Part shown: piece after piece, positions 9,101 through 17,878 of the stretch
How positions within the stretch are numbered: position 1 is the first letter of the stretch
Layout of the letters: each line of letters begins with the position of its first letter
Origin: Chromera velia
Lineage: Eukaryota > Sar > Chromeraceae
Assembly: GCA_018398765.1 (NCBI GenBank)
Contig: JAHBMJ010002384.1
Coordinates: forward strand, 1 to 17,878
DNA length: 17,878 nucleotides
Direction of reading: 5' to 3'
The notes under the pieces: generated by a model
Told to the model about the DNA's origin: nothing
Database searches by the model: none
What the model saw: only the letters and a program-made list of their open reading frames with translations
Program-made: the position numbers and the translations under genes

Positions 9101-11303
9101 AAATTCTTTCTCTATTTGATACAGCCTTTCTTCTCTTTTTCTGCAGCCGTTCAATCAAATGATCAGTCTGGGAACCGACAAGATCCTGAAGGTGTGGGAC
9201 ATTCGGAGCTTCACGTAAGCAAACAATAGACTTAGACTCAGGCTGGATGACACTGGTCGATCGCTCCTACGCTTTCCTCGAGAGACCATTAGAGAGTCAA
9301 AATATATAGCAACCTCACTGCGTGGTTTGTGAAGAAGGAGGGGGAAATGCTTGACTTTCGCTCATTCTGCACGCTGTGTTGGAGACTTCAACTTTCTAGG
9401 GTCTGAAATTGCTTTCCTCCTCCCCTTGCTTTTCTGCAAAATTCTCTGGAAGCTTTCTTTCTGCCTTTGCCCCTTTTTTGCTCTCCCTCGTGCAGGTGTA
9501 CCCAATCCTTGTCCAGTGGCAGCGTGGTGGGACCAGAGGACACGTTCGGGGCCCTGTGCGTGGACCCTGAGGGACCATCGGTGATCGTGGGGGGCACTTC
9601 TCTGGAGAGCTGGGTATTGGATGTGCAGGTGGGTGAGTGGGTTTGGTTTGCAAGTCTGCATGCTTCCTTCTCTGTCTCTTTCTTGAAATGGGTTCGCTGG
9701 TTAGTCTCGTAAGTTCCGTTGAGACGATACTCGTTTCTGTATATCAAACATGTTACCTCGTTTATGATCTCCTTCTCGCTTTTCTGCCAAATCCTTCACT
9801 TTTTTTCCATCGACACATTTCCCTGTTCAAGGCTGTCAGCACTTCTTTTTCTTTTCAATCTCATTCTGCTTGATGAGAGCGTGACTCCAAGTGTCGTGGA
9901 CAGCCTCTTTTTCTTAGCTTTTTGTATGTTCTTTGATTGAAAAATGTGTTCATGCGTCACTTTCTCGAGATTGTACTTCCTTCATACCTACCTCGTTCCT
10001 CTTCCCCCCCCCTTTCCCCCTCCCCATGCATGCAGCAAGGCGAGGTCCGATCTCACGTCGAGGCCATCTCCAGTTGCGTGTTCAACAGACCGTTCAACCA
10101 GGTGGTGTCGGCAGACAGGGGATCGACCATCAAGGTCTGGAGTGCTCTGTCGGGCAAACTGGATTTCCTCATCTCAGAAGCACATGGGAACGCGAAGGTA
10201 GGCCAGTTGGTTGGTCGGCCGGTTGATCCACGGCTGTGCGCGCGTGTGTTGATTTGCGTGCTTGTGTTTGACTGACAGTAGGGCAAGGAGAGACAGAAAA
10301 AGAGCGTCAAGGGACAGGAGGACAAAGGGAAGACTTCTGATGAGAGGAGAAGTCGTTCCTTCCATCCCCTGATCAGAGAGAGTGTCAATATCCAGAGCTC
10401 AACTCGTGCCGTGCTCCTGAACTCTGTGTCTTTCAGCCTGCTTTTTCCGATGTTCTTTGCTTTTGCATGGACATTTCTTTCCTTAATTCAGGTAACGGCG
10501 ATGTGTTTTGATCCTCTCGGACGCCGTCTCCTGACCTCTGGAGACGATGGGCTGGTTCGGATGTGGAACGGCAGCAGCGGCATCTGCATGCAAACGTTCC
10601 GGTGTGTTCCGGAGACGGGCCTCTCACATACCCCCCCACCTCCACCCCGTCATTTCCTCTCATTGACTGTGATGCCGGAGGGGCCAAATCATTTGGTCAC
10701 TGCTCTAGGGAGCAACGGAACCATCTTCGTCTGGCCGCAGTCAAAAAAGCAACAGGTCGGTCAGCTCTTTGTGAAACAACGCTAACTATCTGCAAGCAAA
10801 ATGTTAAGATGAATCCAGGCACTTTGAATTTCTCTTCTCAACATCACCAAACGTTCCCTCCTTCCTTCCCTCATGACGGCCCCAACGAGTTCCGATCTGT
10901 CAACAAAGAAATTGAATTTTCCTTCCGGGCTTTCAGTTCCGTTCCAGAGAGACAATTGGTTCATGTGGTGAAACCCTATCTGCCATGAAAGTTCTCCCCC
11001 TGATTCCTTTCTTCTTTCTGTGTTTTTGTTCCTCGATCTATTGTCGGGATGGATGTGCAGGTCGGACTCCTCAATTGGCTCGACGATCCTGCCTGTCACG
11101 GGGACGAGACGTCGTTGCTGGTCCACTGTGAAGCCTCCAACTCTCTTGTGTCTGCAGGGGAAGGGGGACTTCTGTATGTGTGGAAGGTGAAGGTCGGTCA
11201 GTCAATCTGCAGGGTCAGAATTATCGCGTGTTTCTTTCTTCCTTTCTTTCTTTCGTTTTTTCTTTCTTTCCTTCCTTTTTTTTTTTTTTTTTCTTTCTTT
11301 CTT

Positions 11304-11360
<57 letters not shown>

Positions 11361-11376
11361 CTTCCTTTCTTTCTTC

Positions 11377-11407
<31 letters not shown>

Positions 11408-11475
11408 TCGGTCGCCCTGCCTTTCTTTCTTTCTTTCTTTCTTTCTTTCTGTCTTTCTTTCTCTCTTTCTTTCCT

Positions 11476-11506
<31 letters not shown>

Positions 11507-14500
11507 GATTTTTCTCTTTCATTCCAGTTTGTGTTTCTCTCACGTATCCTTTCTCCTCTCTTTCTGTGTTTCAATCCCTCCTGCTTGACACCCTTCCTTC
11601 ACTTTCTGAGGCTTCCACTGACGAAATGGACCTCCGAAGCACAAGACGGACCCTTAAATTTCAGATTAAAAGGAAAATCGTGTTATTTCCATTCTGTAGT
11701 TTTTCCGTTTGCCCCCCCCTGATACCTTGACCTTTTCTCTCCTGTTGTTTGTGCACTGTTGGTTGCCCCCCCCCCGCAGGATGAGACCAGCTCCAAGTGC
11801 CTGAGATTCAAAATGAAGGACACCAATCACCAAACAACGAGGCATACAGCAAACACACCCTCAGTCGCAGCAGGCGGGGCAGGCACAGTCGCTGCTGCAA
11901 AGAAGTTGACCCTCACCGGGCAGTGTTCGTTCGGGGGTGTTGCTCAGGACAGCCTGATTGGCAGCCCTGCAGGACTACACCGTCTGGCAGGGACCCCCGG
12001 GGACAAGAGCGGCGGCTTGGGTCTAGGTGGGTCGGCGGTTAGGGGGACGATTGTTGCCTCGGGTTCCCCCCAGCGAATGTCCAGAGATGCTGGGGAGAAG
12101 GAAACCGCCGGTGCTCTTTTGATTCGAACTCGAGAGCAGAATCGCAGCCTGCGTGCTCAAGCGAAGGAAAGAGAAGCGCGGGACAAGATTATTAAAGCCG
12201 CAGTACCTCCCATGCTGCCTCCCTTGAATTTGAAGCAGCTGGGCGGGAGCACTGCAGATCGAGTCCGTCACGCTTCATCACAGAGATCCCCCAACGGGTC
12301 CACAACCGTCCGTTTGCCCCTCAACCTTCCCAATGTGAGCACTCTCAACGTGCCCCCCAGCGGAAACGTTCTAGGCAATTCTGGAGTGTTGACCAACCGT
12401 TTGGTTCTGCACGCCATGTCGTCCTTCTCCTCAGAGGGGACCGATGCCGCCCCCCCCATTCCAGCATCGGGTCCCTCTTCAGCCCAGCCGAGGCACTCAC
12501 GAGTGTCCATGATGCCCCTGGGTGCGGCTTCTCTCCTGGCTGCTGATTGGATGAAAAGCAACAGAGAGAAGTCCGAAGCCGGGCCTTTAGACAGCGTTCC
12601 CTCTCCATATCACAACATGAAAAGTTCGAATTTCATGTCAATGCACGGGGGTCCTTTTGGGAGTCTCACAGGGGGCAAGGCTTCATCTATGGAGGCCACT
12701 CTGGAGATTCCACATCGGGAAAGGGAAAGGGAAAGAGACGGTGGAACCGGCGGTGGGGGGGGAGGGGGAGGAATGAGCGTCAAAGAAAGATCAAACACCC
12801 ACGCAGTCACACCCAAGTCCCCGGGAGAGCATGCGGCATCGGCAGCGGCAGCCGAAGCCGCCCAAGCGGCTCTTGATATGGAGATTGCGACGATGCTGTC
12901 TCAAATGCACGCAGACGCTGCTGCGAGTGCGACTCCCTCTGTATCAGTAGAGGCCCTCTTGTATCTCCAATCAAAGATGCTGGTCTTGTCTGTCCACTCA
13001 GACAATCACATCCGGCTGTGGCACGTGGGAACGGGCCAGTTGGTGTCGCGTCACTGTATAGACCCCGACGAGCACTCTCAGGTTGTGCAGACTTCCCTGT
13101 GTGAGGAGCACCTCGCGAAGGAGAGACAGGCAGCGATTGAGAAAGCAAGAAATGCACTCAGCGCGAGAGCGCCTGGACAGGATGGGGCGGGAGACGACGA
13201 GAGCGGTGTGGGATCGGGGCCAGGGTCTGGTTCCATGCTCATGCAGGGCCCGGGAGGCGCAAATGGGGGGGGGGGCGAGGGGGAACCTGAGCAGGGGGCG
13301 CAGGGAGGGGAGAAGGAGAAGACAGCGCAGACAAAGGAAAAGGAGAAGGAGGCGAATGACAAAGAAGCCAAAGAAAGGTCAGTCGAGCAAAAGAGAACGA
13401 AATCTCATGTATGTTTTTGATCGTCTTTGTCAGGCTCTATCTTTCTTTCCATCTCGCTGGGACATTTTCTCTCCTACTCTGTCTGCATATGCACCACAGG
13501 CATCACCACACGGTGACACACAAACCGTTTTTCTTCATTCTTTTAGATGGTTTTTTAATAATTCCAAAAAGAGAGAGAAAGTCTAGCAGCTCTCCATGGG
13601 GCCACTCCATGTCTCTCTCTCTCCCTCCCAACATACCGTTTGACACCTTCTACACGCACTTCTTCTGCTGACACTGGCATGCATGCAGGGTTTCTGAAGA
13701 ACCTGAAAAACCAACCGCAGCCACTGCCGTCCCTCTGCCGTCCCCAGGCGGAGGAGAGGCCGGGAAGGAGACGGGTAAAGAGGGGGGGTCTCCGAAGGCA
13801 GATGCTGATGGGGCAGGGGGAATCAAGAATCCACCGAGAAAAGCCGCCAAGTCACGAACCAAACTTCTCCTGTTTTCTGACACAATCACCGGAAAAGGAG
13901 ACGGAAAGGACAAAGAGAAGGAGGAGGGAGGTCCAGAATGGGCAGAAGGGATCGGAGTGGGCCACGGAGACGATGACCGACCTGATGCCGAACGCATCGC
14001 AGCTCTGTTTTCTTCCCACGTGGGCGCTGTACCGCTCGCACCTGTGAAGAGGATGAGGTTCGTTCAAGTTGAGCCAGACGAGAATGTGACCTCCGCGTTC
14101 TCAGATGACTTGAATCGTTTTCTCGTTCTTGGAACCTCCAACGGAAGCATTGCTGTATGGGACATTCGGAAAATTACAGGTTCCTCAGGCAAAGAGGGGG
14201 CAGCCGATACTGGAGGAGGGGGAGACCGTGGTACACCCACAGCAGCGGCGCCACAGAGCCCCTCCAAGGGGGCGTCGCCCTCCACGAGTGCCCAAGGGGG
14301 GTCTGGAGAGGAGGGGGGAGAACGTGGGGACGGGAAGGAGGGAGGGGGCACGGGCGAGGGCCCTGCAGGATCCCTTGAGGGGGCGGATAAGATTCGGGTG
14401 GAGCAGGCTGAGATTCTGCAGTCAATTGCGGCTGTGTCCTCTAGTGGAATGGAGTCCATATTCCGAATGCAGGCATTAGGAATGGAAGCGGAGGCACAGA

Positions 14501-15691
14501 AAAGCACAGACGGCATTACCCTTGCTCACCTTTTGACAGCCTCAGACGGTTGTGTGGAGTCCAACAAACCCACTCATGGGCCGTCGGATGACTGGATGGC
14601 GTGGGGGGAGGCCACTAGGTGCGGTGGCGACTCCGTGTGTGCCTGTGGGGGGTCGAAGAACGCGTGCATTTCTTCGATTGAGTTGATCAACAGGTTCAGG
14701 TCAGTGGCGCTTTCGTTCTTCCTTTCACTTGCAGAAAGGGTTGTTTGGAAGATGATCTCTTAGCTGGGAGGTGCAGGAGTTGAAAATCCATCACCAGAGC
14801 TAGTTCATTAAAAAGGTACAGCAGGCAAACAGAGGCATACAAGTCGTCATGGAGAAAAAGATCGGCAGTATAATCCAAGATGCTCCACTCTTTCTGCATG
14901 CTCCCTCAATCCCTCTCTCACTTAACTTGCTGAATCGATTGTTCTTTACACGGCTTTCCTCTCTCAACTCCGCGCATTGTTCTTTCTGAATCTTGCTGGC
15001 GTTTCTGCAGGGCCCACAGCCTTCCTGTCAAGGCAGTTGCCTTCCTGAGAGTCAACGCACTGGACTTTGTGGTCAGTGGAGGCTTGTTCGTTGTCATTCT
15101 TCGTGATTCTGAGTCTGCCTCCGGTTGTTTGGACGGGTGCTGCAGGAAATCAGATAGAAGACTCTGTCATTTTCTGTGTTCTGCGTTGTTTTTGAGTCTT
15201 CTTCTGCACGTCTTGCTCCTTGCATGTCAACTAACATTTATTCAAACGTGCCCTCACTCCGACATTACTTCCAGGTCTCCTGCGACGAAAAATTCGTGTC
15301 TCTGTGCCACGTGGACGGGTCGCGTGTCGGTATCTTCTCCGACAGGGCCTCAAGCCAGACCATCGCGTGGCAACTGGACCGCAGACGCACGGACACCTGG
15401 CAGATGGTTGACGAGGCATCCGTCTGGAAGGTCAGCGGGACATGCAGCGAGGGGAGAGGAGTGACTCTATTTGATGCTTGCAGAATGATGATCTGAATGA
15501 CATTTGGAATGCGGTAGCTTCTATCGTTGGAGTGTCTAGATTTCGTGTGCTTGAAGTTGAAGGCACGCCATTCGCAGTCCACAGAGTCGGTGTACATACC
15601 AGAGCCTTGCACTACGCGCTTTACTACGCTTCCCATTGTGGTGGCCTCCTCTTGTCTCGTTTTGAGAGTGAGTCTCTGTACTGGTCCTCTC

Positions 15692-15742
<51 letters not shown>

Positions 15743-16872
15743 CACACACACACTTGCTTTGTTGTGCTTCAAACAAGCAGTGGACTATTTTGGAGCTAGT
15801 AGTTTAACAGGCTGCAATGCTTCTTCTCTTCTGCTCGTCCGTGTGTGCAGGACGAGAAGAAGGAGAGAAACGAAGAAACCCCTTCTGGGGGAGACAGAGA
15901 CGAGTGGAACGAACAAGAGACGGCGGCTGGGGACGCAGGGGGAGGGTTTGGAGGATTCGCAACTGACAGGAGCAGCAAACAACAAAAGAAACAACGTCAG
16001 GGGACCAAATGCGTTTTTCTTTTTCCAATATATGCATTCGAAGGCAGAACAGAGAGAGAAGGGAGTAATTCGAAATCTAAATGTCAAAAAATGACTGCAT
16101 GGTTGTCAGTCTCTTCCGATTCTCACTCAGACCTAGCTTTCTTTCTTTCTCTTTGGCGTTCTACGGGTGGATATGGGTGGTTGAATACCATGGATGCCTG
16201 CGTACGTCGGGGTGTGTGTGCGTGTGTGTGTGTGTGTGCAGAAAAGTTTCGGCACGTCGAGTGGAGGTACCACCCGATCGTGAGGAAGCGCATCGAGTCG
16301 GACAGGAAGAACAACTCTGGCGTCTCCACGGGGGGGCACTACAGGGGACAGGGGACTGCCTGTAAGGCCCTCTCGAAGTTGGACATTGTCAAGAGCCGCG
16401 TCAGTCAGTCAGTCAGTCAGTCACTCAGCCAGTCAGGTAGTCAGCGACAATGGATAAAACGAGTATATGAATGAATGAATGGATGGAAGGCGGAGAAGCG
16501 AATCAATTAGCCCACGCATCAGCCGATCAACCAATCAACGAATCAACCAAGAGCGATTTATATTGCTCGCCGTGCTGCCTCCCCACCCGCATGCAGGCCA
16601 ACACCCACCTCCGAGATCTTCCCCGCCTGGGTCCTGAGGGAAAGGTCTCGGTGGCTCGGGACGCCAACCCGAACGCTGACGTTGTTCGGAACATTCTCCG
16701 GGGTCTCCGTCAGTGGGTGGACGTGGCTTCCTCGTCCAGCAGCGTGAAGAACATCATTCGGGACTACAGAATAGAGACGGGGATGGACACAGGAAAAGGG
16801 TCAACGCTTGCAGGGAAGCAGACATCGGGCCATGGGGCAACGTTGCCGGGAAAGGGCCTCAGTGGTAGGTGA
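4807..16872 (+). CDS. Large EF-hand-like / double WD40-propeller protein, WDR49/WDR64 (CFAP337) family
   Basis: Spliced gene of 16 exons: 4807-5749, 6279-7070, 7284-8185, 8479-8757, 9147-9214, 9496-9628, 10036-10197, 10492-10755, 11061-11186, 11780-13377, 13689-14699, 15011-15071, 15275-15430, 15851-15995, 16242-16399, 16597-16872. All introns are GT-AG and all phases agree, giving 7074 nt and 2357 residues. The start is the first ATG after an in-frame stop at 4654, with A at -3. Order: two degenerate EF-hand-like modules (residues 61-135, 166-242), WD40 blades 1-7 (about 292-1039), blades 8-14 (about 1040-2136), and a basic C-terminal tail. Family knowledge: WDR49, WDR64 and WDY combine an EF-hand-like N-terminus with many WD repeats and are linked to motile cilia or sperm; a structural role in the axoneme is inferred. 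Long low-complexity insertions make it far longer than animal members. Small exons (68 and 61 nt) and the exon 9 donor are the least certain parts. Confidence 0.82.
4987..5532 (+). other. Two tandem EF-hand-like modules (residues 61-135 and 166-242)
   Basis: Module 1 begins HFSKSELQRLHDSF and module 2 NFTETQAENLKEVF. Each continues with G-x-x-LD, then F-x-x-AL-x-FK, a helix, and a loop ending in V-[SN]-W-[ED]. The shared spacing shows an internal duplication. In module 2, FEKLDVEDLKSVNWDGF (from residue 218) aligns with the family's loop that normally ends WDEF. Position 6 of the loop is Lys instead of Gly and position 12 is Gly instead of Glu. Module 1 has Pro and Lys at ligand positions and Ala at position 12. 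Neither loop should bind calcium in the normal way, so a protein-contact role is more likely. Confidence 0.6.
5767..5790. repeat. TTGG tandem repeat in intron 1
   Basis: About six copies of TTGG (read as GGTT) lie just inside intron 1 (5750-6278). Confidence 0.9.
6031..6186. repeat. Compound microsatellite in intron 1
   Basis: A chain of tandem arrays runs from GTCTGCCC units through CTGT units and CT dinucleotides to a long GT/GC array. It produces long repetitive open frames on both strands that are not genes. The array ends roughly 90 bp before the acceptor at 6276-6278. Confidence 0.95.
6719..8160 (+). other. Insertion between blades 3 and 4: low-complexity flanks around an ordered-looking core
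   Basis: Residues about 462-560 are rich in Gln, Ser, Asn, Thr and Gly. Residues about 633-695 (from 7445) are different: they contain PTHKGAISRLVEGLHTYRR and RELREAIEQNMQEGL, with normal amino-acid variety and predicted helices. After another variable part comes YRVLSMENEFVPSFEVTGM, then an eight-Ala run encoded by the (CAG)9 repeat at 7917-7943 read as GCA, and a ten-Gly run at 8021-8050. The helical core is not a domain I recognise. It may be a clade-specific binding segment. Confidence 0.5.
8198..8226. repeat. GAGT tandem repeat in intron 3
   Basis: About seven GAGT units lie 12 nt after the donor of intron 3 (8186-8478). This is the TGAG counterpart of the CAGT array that opens intron 15. 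Confidence 0.85.
10036..15410 (+). other. Second WD40 propeller, blades 8-14, with long insertions
   Basis: Blade ends are: VVSADRGSTIKVWSALSG; LLTSGDDGLVRMWNGSSG; LVTALGSNGTIFVWPQ; LVSAGEGGLLYVWK; MLVLSVHSDNHIRLWHVGTG (residues about 1613-1641); FLVLGTSNGSIAVWDIRKI (about 1889-1919); and AHSLPVKAVAFLRVNALDFV joined across an intron to VSCDEKFVSLCHVDG. Insertions separate blades 11/12 (residues 1224-1610, Ala/Ser/Gly-rich with a Gly run near 12755), 12/13 (acidic and Lys-rich, about 1660-1870) and 13/14 (Gly/Glu-rich, about 1925-2010). Seven blades are enough for a second closed propeller. Confidence 0.6.
11226..11506. repeat. TTTC/CT pyrimidine microsatellite filling intron 9
   Basis: Imperfect TTTC units, a T run at about 11276-11291 and a CT run at about 11307-11337 fill half of intron 9 (11187-11779), the longest intron of the gene. 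Every frame here translates to Ser/Phe/Leu or, on the other strand, Lys/Glu/Arg repeats; these are artefacts. The purine-pyrimidine strand bias could favour triplex (H-DNA) structure. Confidence 0.95.
15696..15753. repeat. CT-TA-CA compound microsatellite in intron 13
   Basis: Consecutive arrays of CT, TA and CA dinucleotides lie within intron 13 (15431-15850). Confidence 0.95.
16211..16239. repeat. GT array forming the 3' end of intron 14
   Basis: A GTGT array runs directly into the acceptor TGTGCAG at 16235-16241. In this intron, (GT)n takes the place of the usual pyrimidine tract. Confidence 0.85.
16400..16444. repeat. GTCA tandem repeat starting at the donor of intron 15
   Basis: The donor GTCAGT at 16400 is the first of five perfect and several degenerate GTCA/GCCA units. 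Each unit offers another GTCAGT-like donor word, so slippage in donor choice is possible. The phase-0 model uses the first. Confidence 0.85.
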
Positions 16873-17240
16873 TCGAAGAGAGCGCAAGAGGGATGAAGCA
16901 CAGGAAAAGGGGTGTGCAACAAGAAGGGAAAAATGAAGACAGGGGGGGGGAAACATTGCCGAATGCTTTTTTGAAGGGTCTCTCAAACTACTCTGGGGGC
17001 GTGTTGAAGGGGTAGCGGATGGAGGTCTCTTATCCGTCATCGATGGATTTTACAAAAAGAGGAAGCTTGAGGCACATAGTCTTGAACGAACACAGCAGGC
17101 CATCAAAAAGTCTGAAAAGAAGTTTCAAGGCATTCATTAAATTATTTATGCTCAATTCGGATGACTGTTTCTCCAATCGTATCGTGCACTTTCACACTTT
17201 AGAAGTCCGCTTCTGCCTGCTTTTTGCATGCATTGCACTG
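16873..17240 (+). other. Probable 3' UTR of the WD40 gene
   Basis: Mixed-composition, GA-rich sequence follows the stop codon and grades into AT-rich DNA. No further coding exon is supported. An ATTAAATTATTT stretch near 17136 could contribute to polyadenylation, but no clear AATAAA signal is present. GCATGC occurs at 17226. Confidence 0.4.
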
Positions 17241-17878
17241 TAAAACATCGCACTCTTGTTGATATACCTGTTGAATTATGCAGTAATTCAAACATGAAAA
17301 AAAAACTTCCTAAAAAACTTTATTATAGGATTAATTGAGTAAGATTTGTACAACTCCCATATAATACCTAAACAACAGTCAATTTCAACAGTTTTTTAAA
17401 GTAGAAAAAAAAGTCTGATAAATTACAGTGGTGTTAACTGTTTTTCAGTTTTAAACGATGAGTCTGTCAAGACTGTGATAATTGATTACTAATATAACGA
17501 CAATTCAAAAAGTTAAAAAACCTAAAAAAAAAAAAAAGAATCACTAGTTGTTGTGAGGAATGTTTAGGGTATGAATATTACCGTAGCTTATCCGTTTCCA
17601 CTATGATCTTCCACTTCGAGTTTCCTTTAAATTAATCATGCGATTCCTCCGTTCCTTCCTCTCTCTCTTCCGTCTCCCTGTCTCTCTTCCCTCTCTTCTT
17701 TCTTTTTCGCTTTTCTCTCTTTTCTCCTTTTCTCTTTCGAAGTTCTCCTCTTCTCTTTCCTCTTTGGAATCTGTCTAGCTCCTCTCTTCGCCAGCTCTTC
17801 GTTCTTCTCCTCTTTTCTTTCTTCTCTTCTTGCCCCTCCCCTTGTCTTAATTCCCTCCTCCCGTCTCCCCCCCCCCCC
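17241..17878. other. AT-rich spacer followed by a pyrimidine tract
   Basis: Bases 17241-17640 are AT-rich like the block before the gene and contain A runs (about 17297-17305, 17525-17537). From about 17641 the plus strand is almost entirely C and T, ending in a run of C at the window edge. No open frame is supported. The tract could be intergenic, or UTR or intron of a following gene. Confidence 0.5.

Larger units (their letters stand above)
5680..9628 (+). other. First WD40 propeller, blades 1-7, interrupted by a long insertion
   Basis: Blade ends visible in the spliced protein are: RYVTGGRDGFVRVWNS across the exon 1/2 junction; LVAACSAGG with CIFVLDSS; ILFVGDDLGHVTTLTF; VVSSSLDGTVHISDL; FFASAGVDRLIFVWNP; MISLGTDKILKVWDIRSF; and VIVGGTSLESWVLDVQ. 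The pattern of small residues, Asp and Trp is typical of WD repeats. The segment reading KRGVLDWSWCSSRKFF and then DRLIFVWNP resembles the best-conserved blade of WDR49/WDR64 proteins. Residues about 460-850, between blades 3 and 4, are an insertion and not propeller. The propeller lies within genomic exons 1-6 and intron sequence is included in these coordinates. Confidence 0.65.
15851..16872 (+). other. C-terminal tail of the WD40 protein (exons 14-16)
   Basis: Exon 14 is charged and Gly-rich. Exon 15 begins QKFRHVEWRYHPIVRKRIES after phase-1 splicing and is strongly basic. Exon 16 carries RNILRGLRQWVDVASSSSSVKNIIRDYRI, a likely helical segment, and ends in a Gly/Lys/Thr-rich tail at the TGA 16870-16872. 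No known domain is recognised. Positive charge and predicted helices would suit binding to microtubules or another axonemal partner, but this is inference. Confidence 0.55.

Noticed and set aside
8724-9158. 144-codon minus-strand frame
   Set aside because: Lies mostly over intron 4 and has no recognisable motif.
10600-10678. Possible extra intron inside exon 8 around the CCCCCCCACC stretch
   Set aside because: The frame stays open, no donor-acceptor pair keeps phase convincingly, and the following LSLTVMPEGPNHLVTALGSNG reads as the next WD blade.
11202-11574. Minus-strand Lys/Glu/Arg repeat frames
   Set aside because: Antisense of the same pyrimidine microsatellite.
11049-11722. Plus-strand frames rich in Phe/Leu/Ser that look like membrane proteins
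   Set aside because: Translated TTTC/CT microsatellite of intron 9; only the first 42 codons (exon 9) are real.
13640-14047. 135-codon plus-strand frame overlapping exon 11
   Set aside because: The other frame is joined in phase with exon 10 and carries a clear WD repeat; this one is its shadow.
16400-16444. Regular GTCA repeats considered as a CRISPR-like or satellite array
   Set aside because: Four-base units without spacers inside an intron; a simple microsatellite.

Overview
The window looks like nuclear DNA from an intron-rich, single-celled eukaryote. The main gene has 15 GT-AG introns, most ending in TGCAG. The introns are packed with T/C-rich tracts and microsatellites, and the exons carry long low-complexity insertions. 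These traits, plus an excess of the GCATGC word, would fit an alveolate such as a chromerid (Chromera velia-like) or a coccidian relative. This assignment is an inference; no marker gene in the window proves it.

Layout. Bases 1-337 appear to hold the last two exons of an upstream plus-strand gene, of which only the C-terminal tail is visible. Bases 338-2149 have mixed composition and no convincing coding region; they are probably 3' UTR or intergenic. Bases 2150 to about 4250 form an abrupt AT-rich block with purine tracts, a CTT microsatellite and several small hairpins, but no gene. Bases 4260-4806 form the putative promoter and 5' UTR of the main gene, with palindromic TGCATGCA sites.

Bases 4807-16872 form one large plus-strand gene that I could join across 16 exons with every splice phase consistent. 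The coding length is 7074 nt, predicting 2357 residues. The protein has two tandem degenerate EF-hand-like modules followed by about fourteen WD40 blades, enough for two seven-bladed propellers. Large Gln-, Ala-, Gly-, Glu- and Lys-rich insertions are scattered between blades. This order matches the WDR49/WDR64/WDY family (the ciliary CFAP337 group), a family of motile-cilium or sperm-tail proteins. The protein is roughly twice the usual length because of the insertions.

Bases 16873 to about 17240 are probably 3' UTR. Bases 17241-17640 are AT-rich again. Bases 17641-17878 are a pyrimidine tract ending in a C run. No transposase, reverse transcriptase, rRNA, tRNA, CRISPR array or bacterial-type operon was found. 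The points most worth checking are the two-propeller architecture with duplicated EF-like modules, a switch in 5' splice-site sequence partway along the gene (all of the last six introns begin GTCAG, none of the first nine), the GCATGC excess with its promoter inverted repeat, and two introns that are in frame and free of stop codons.
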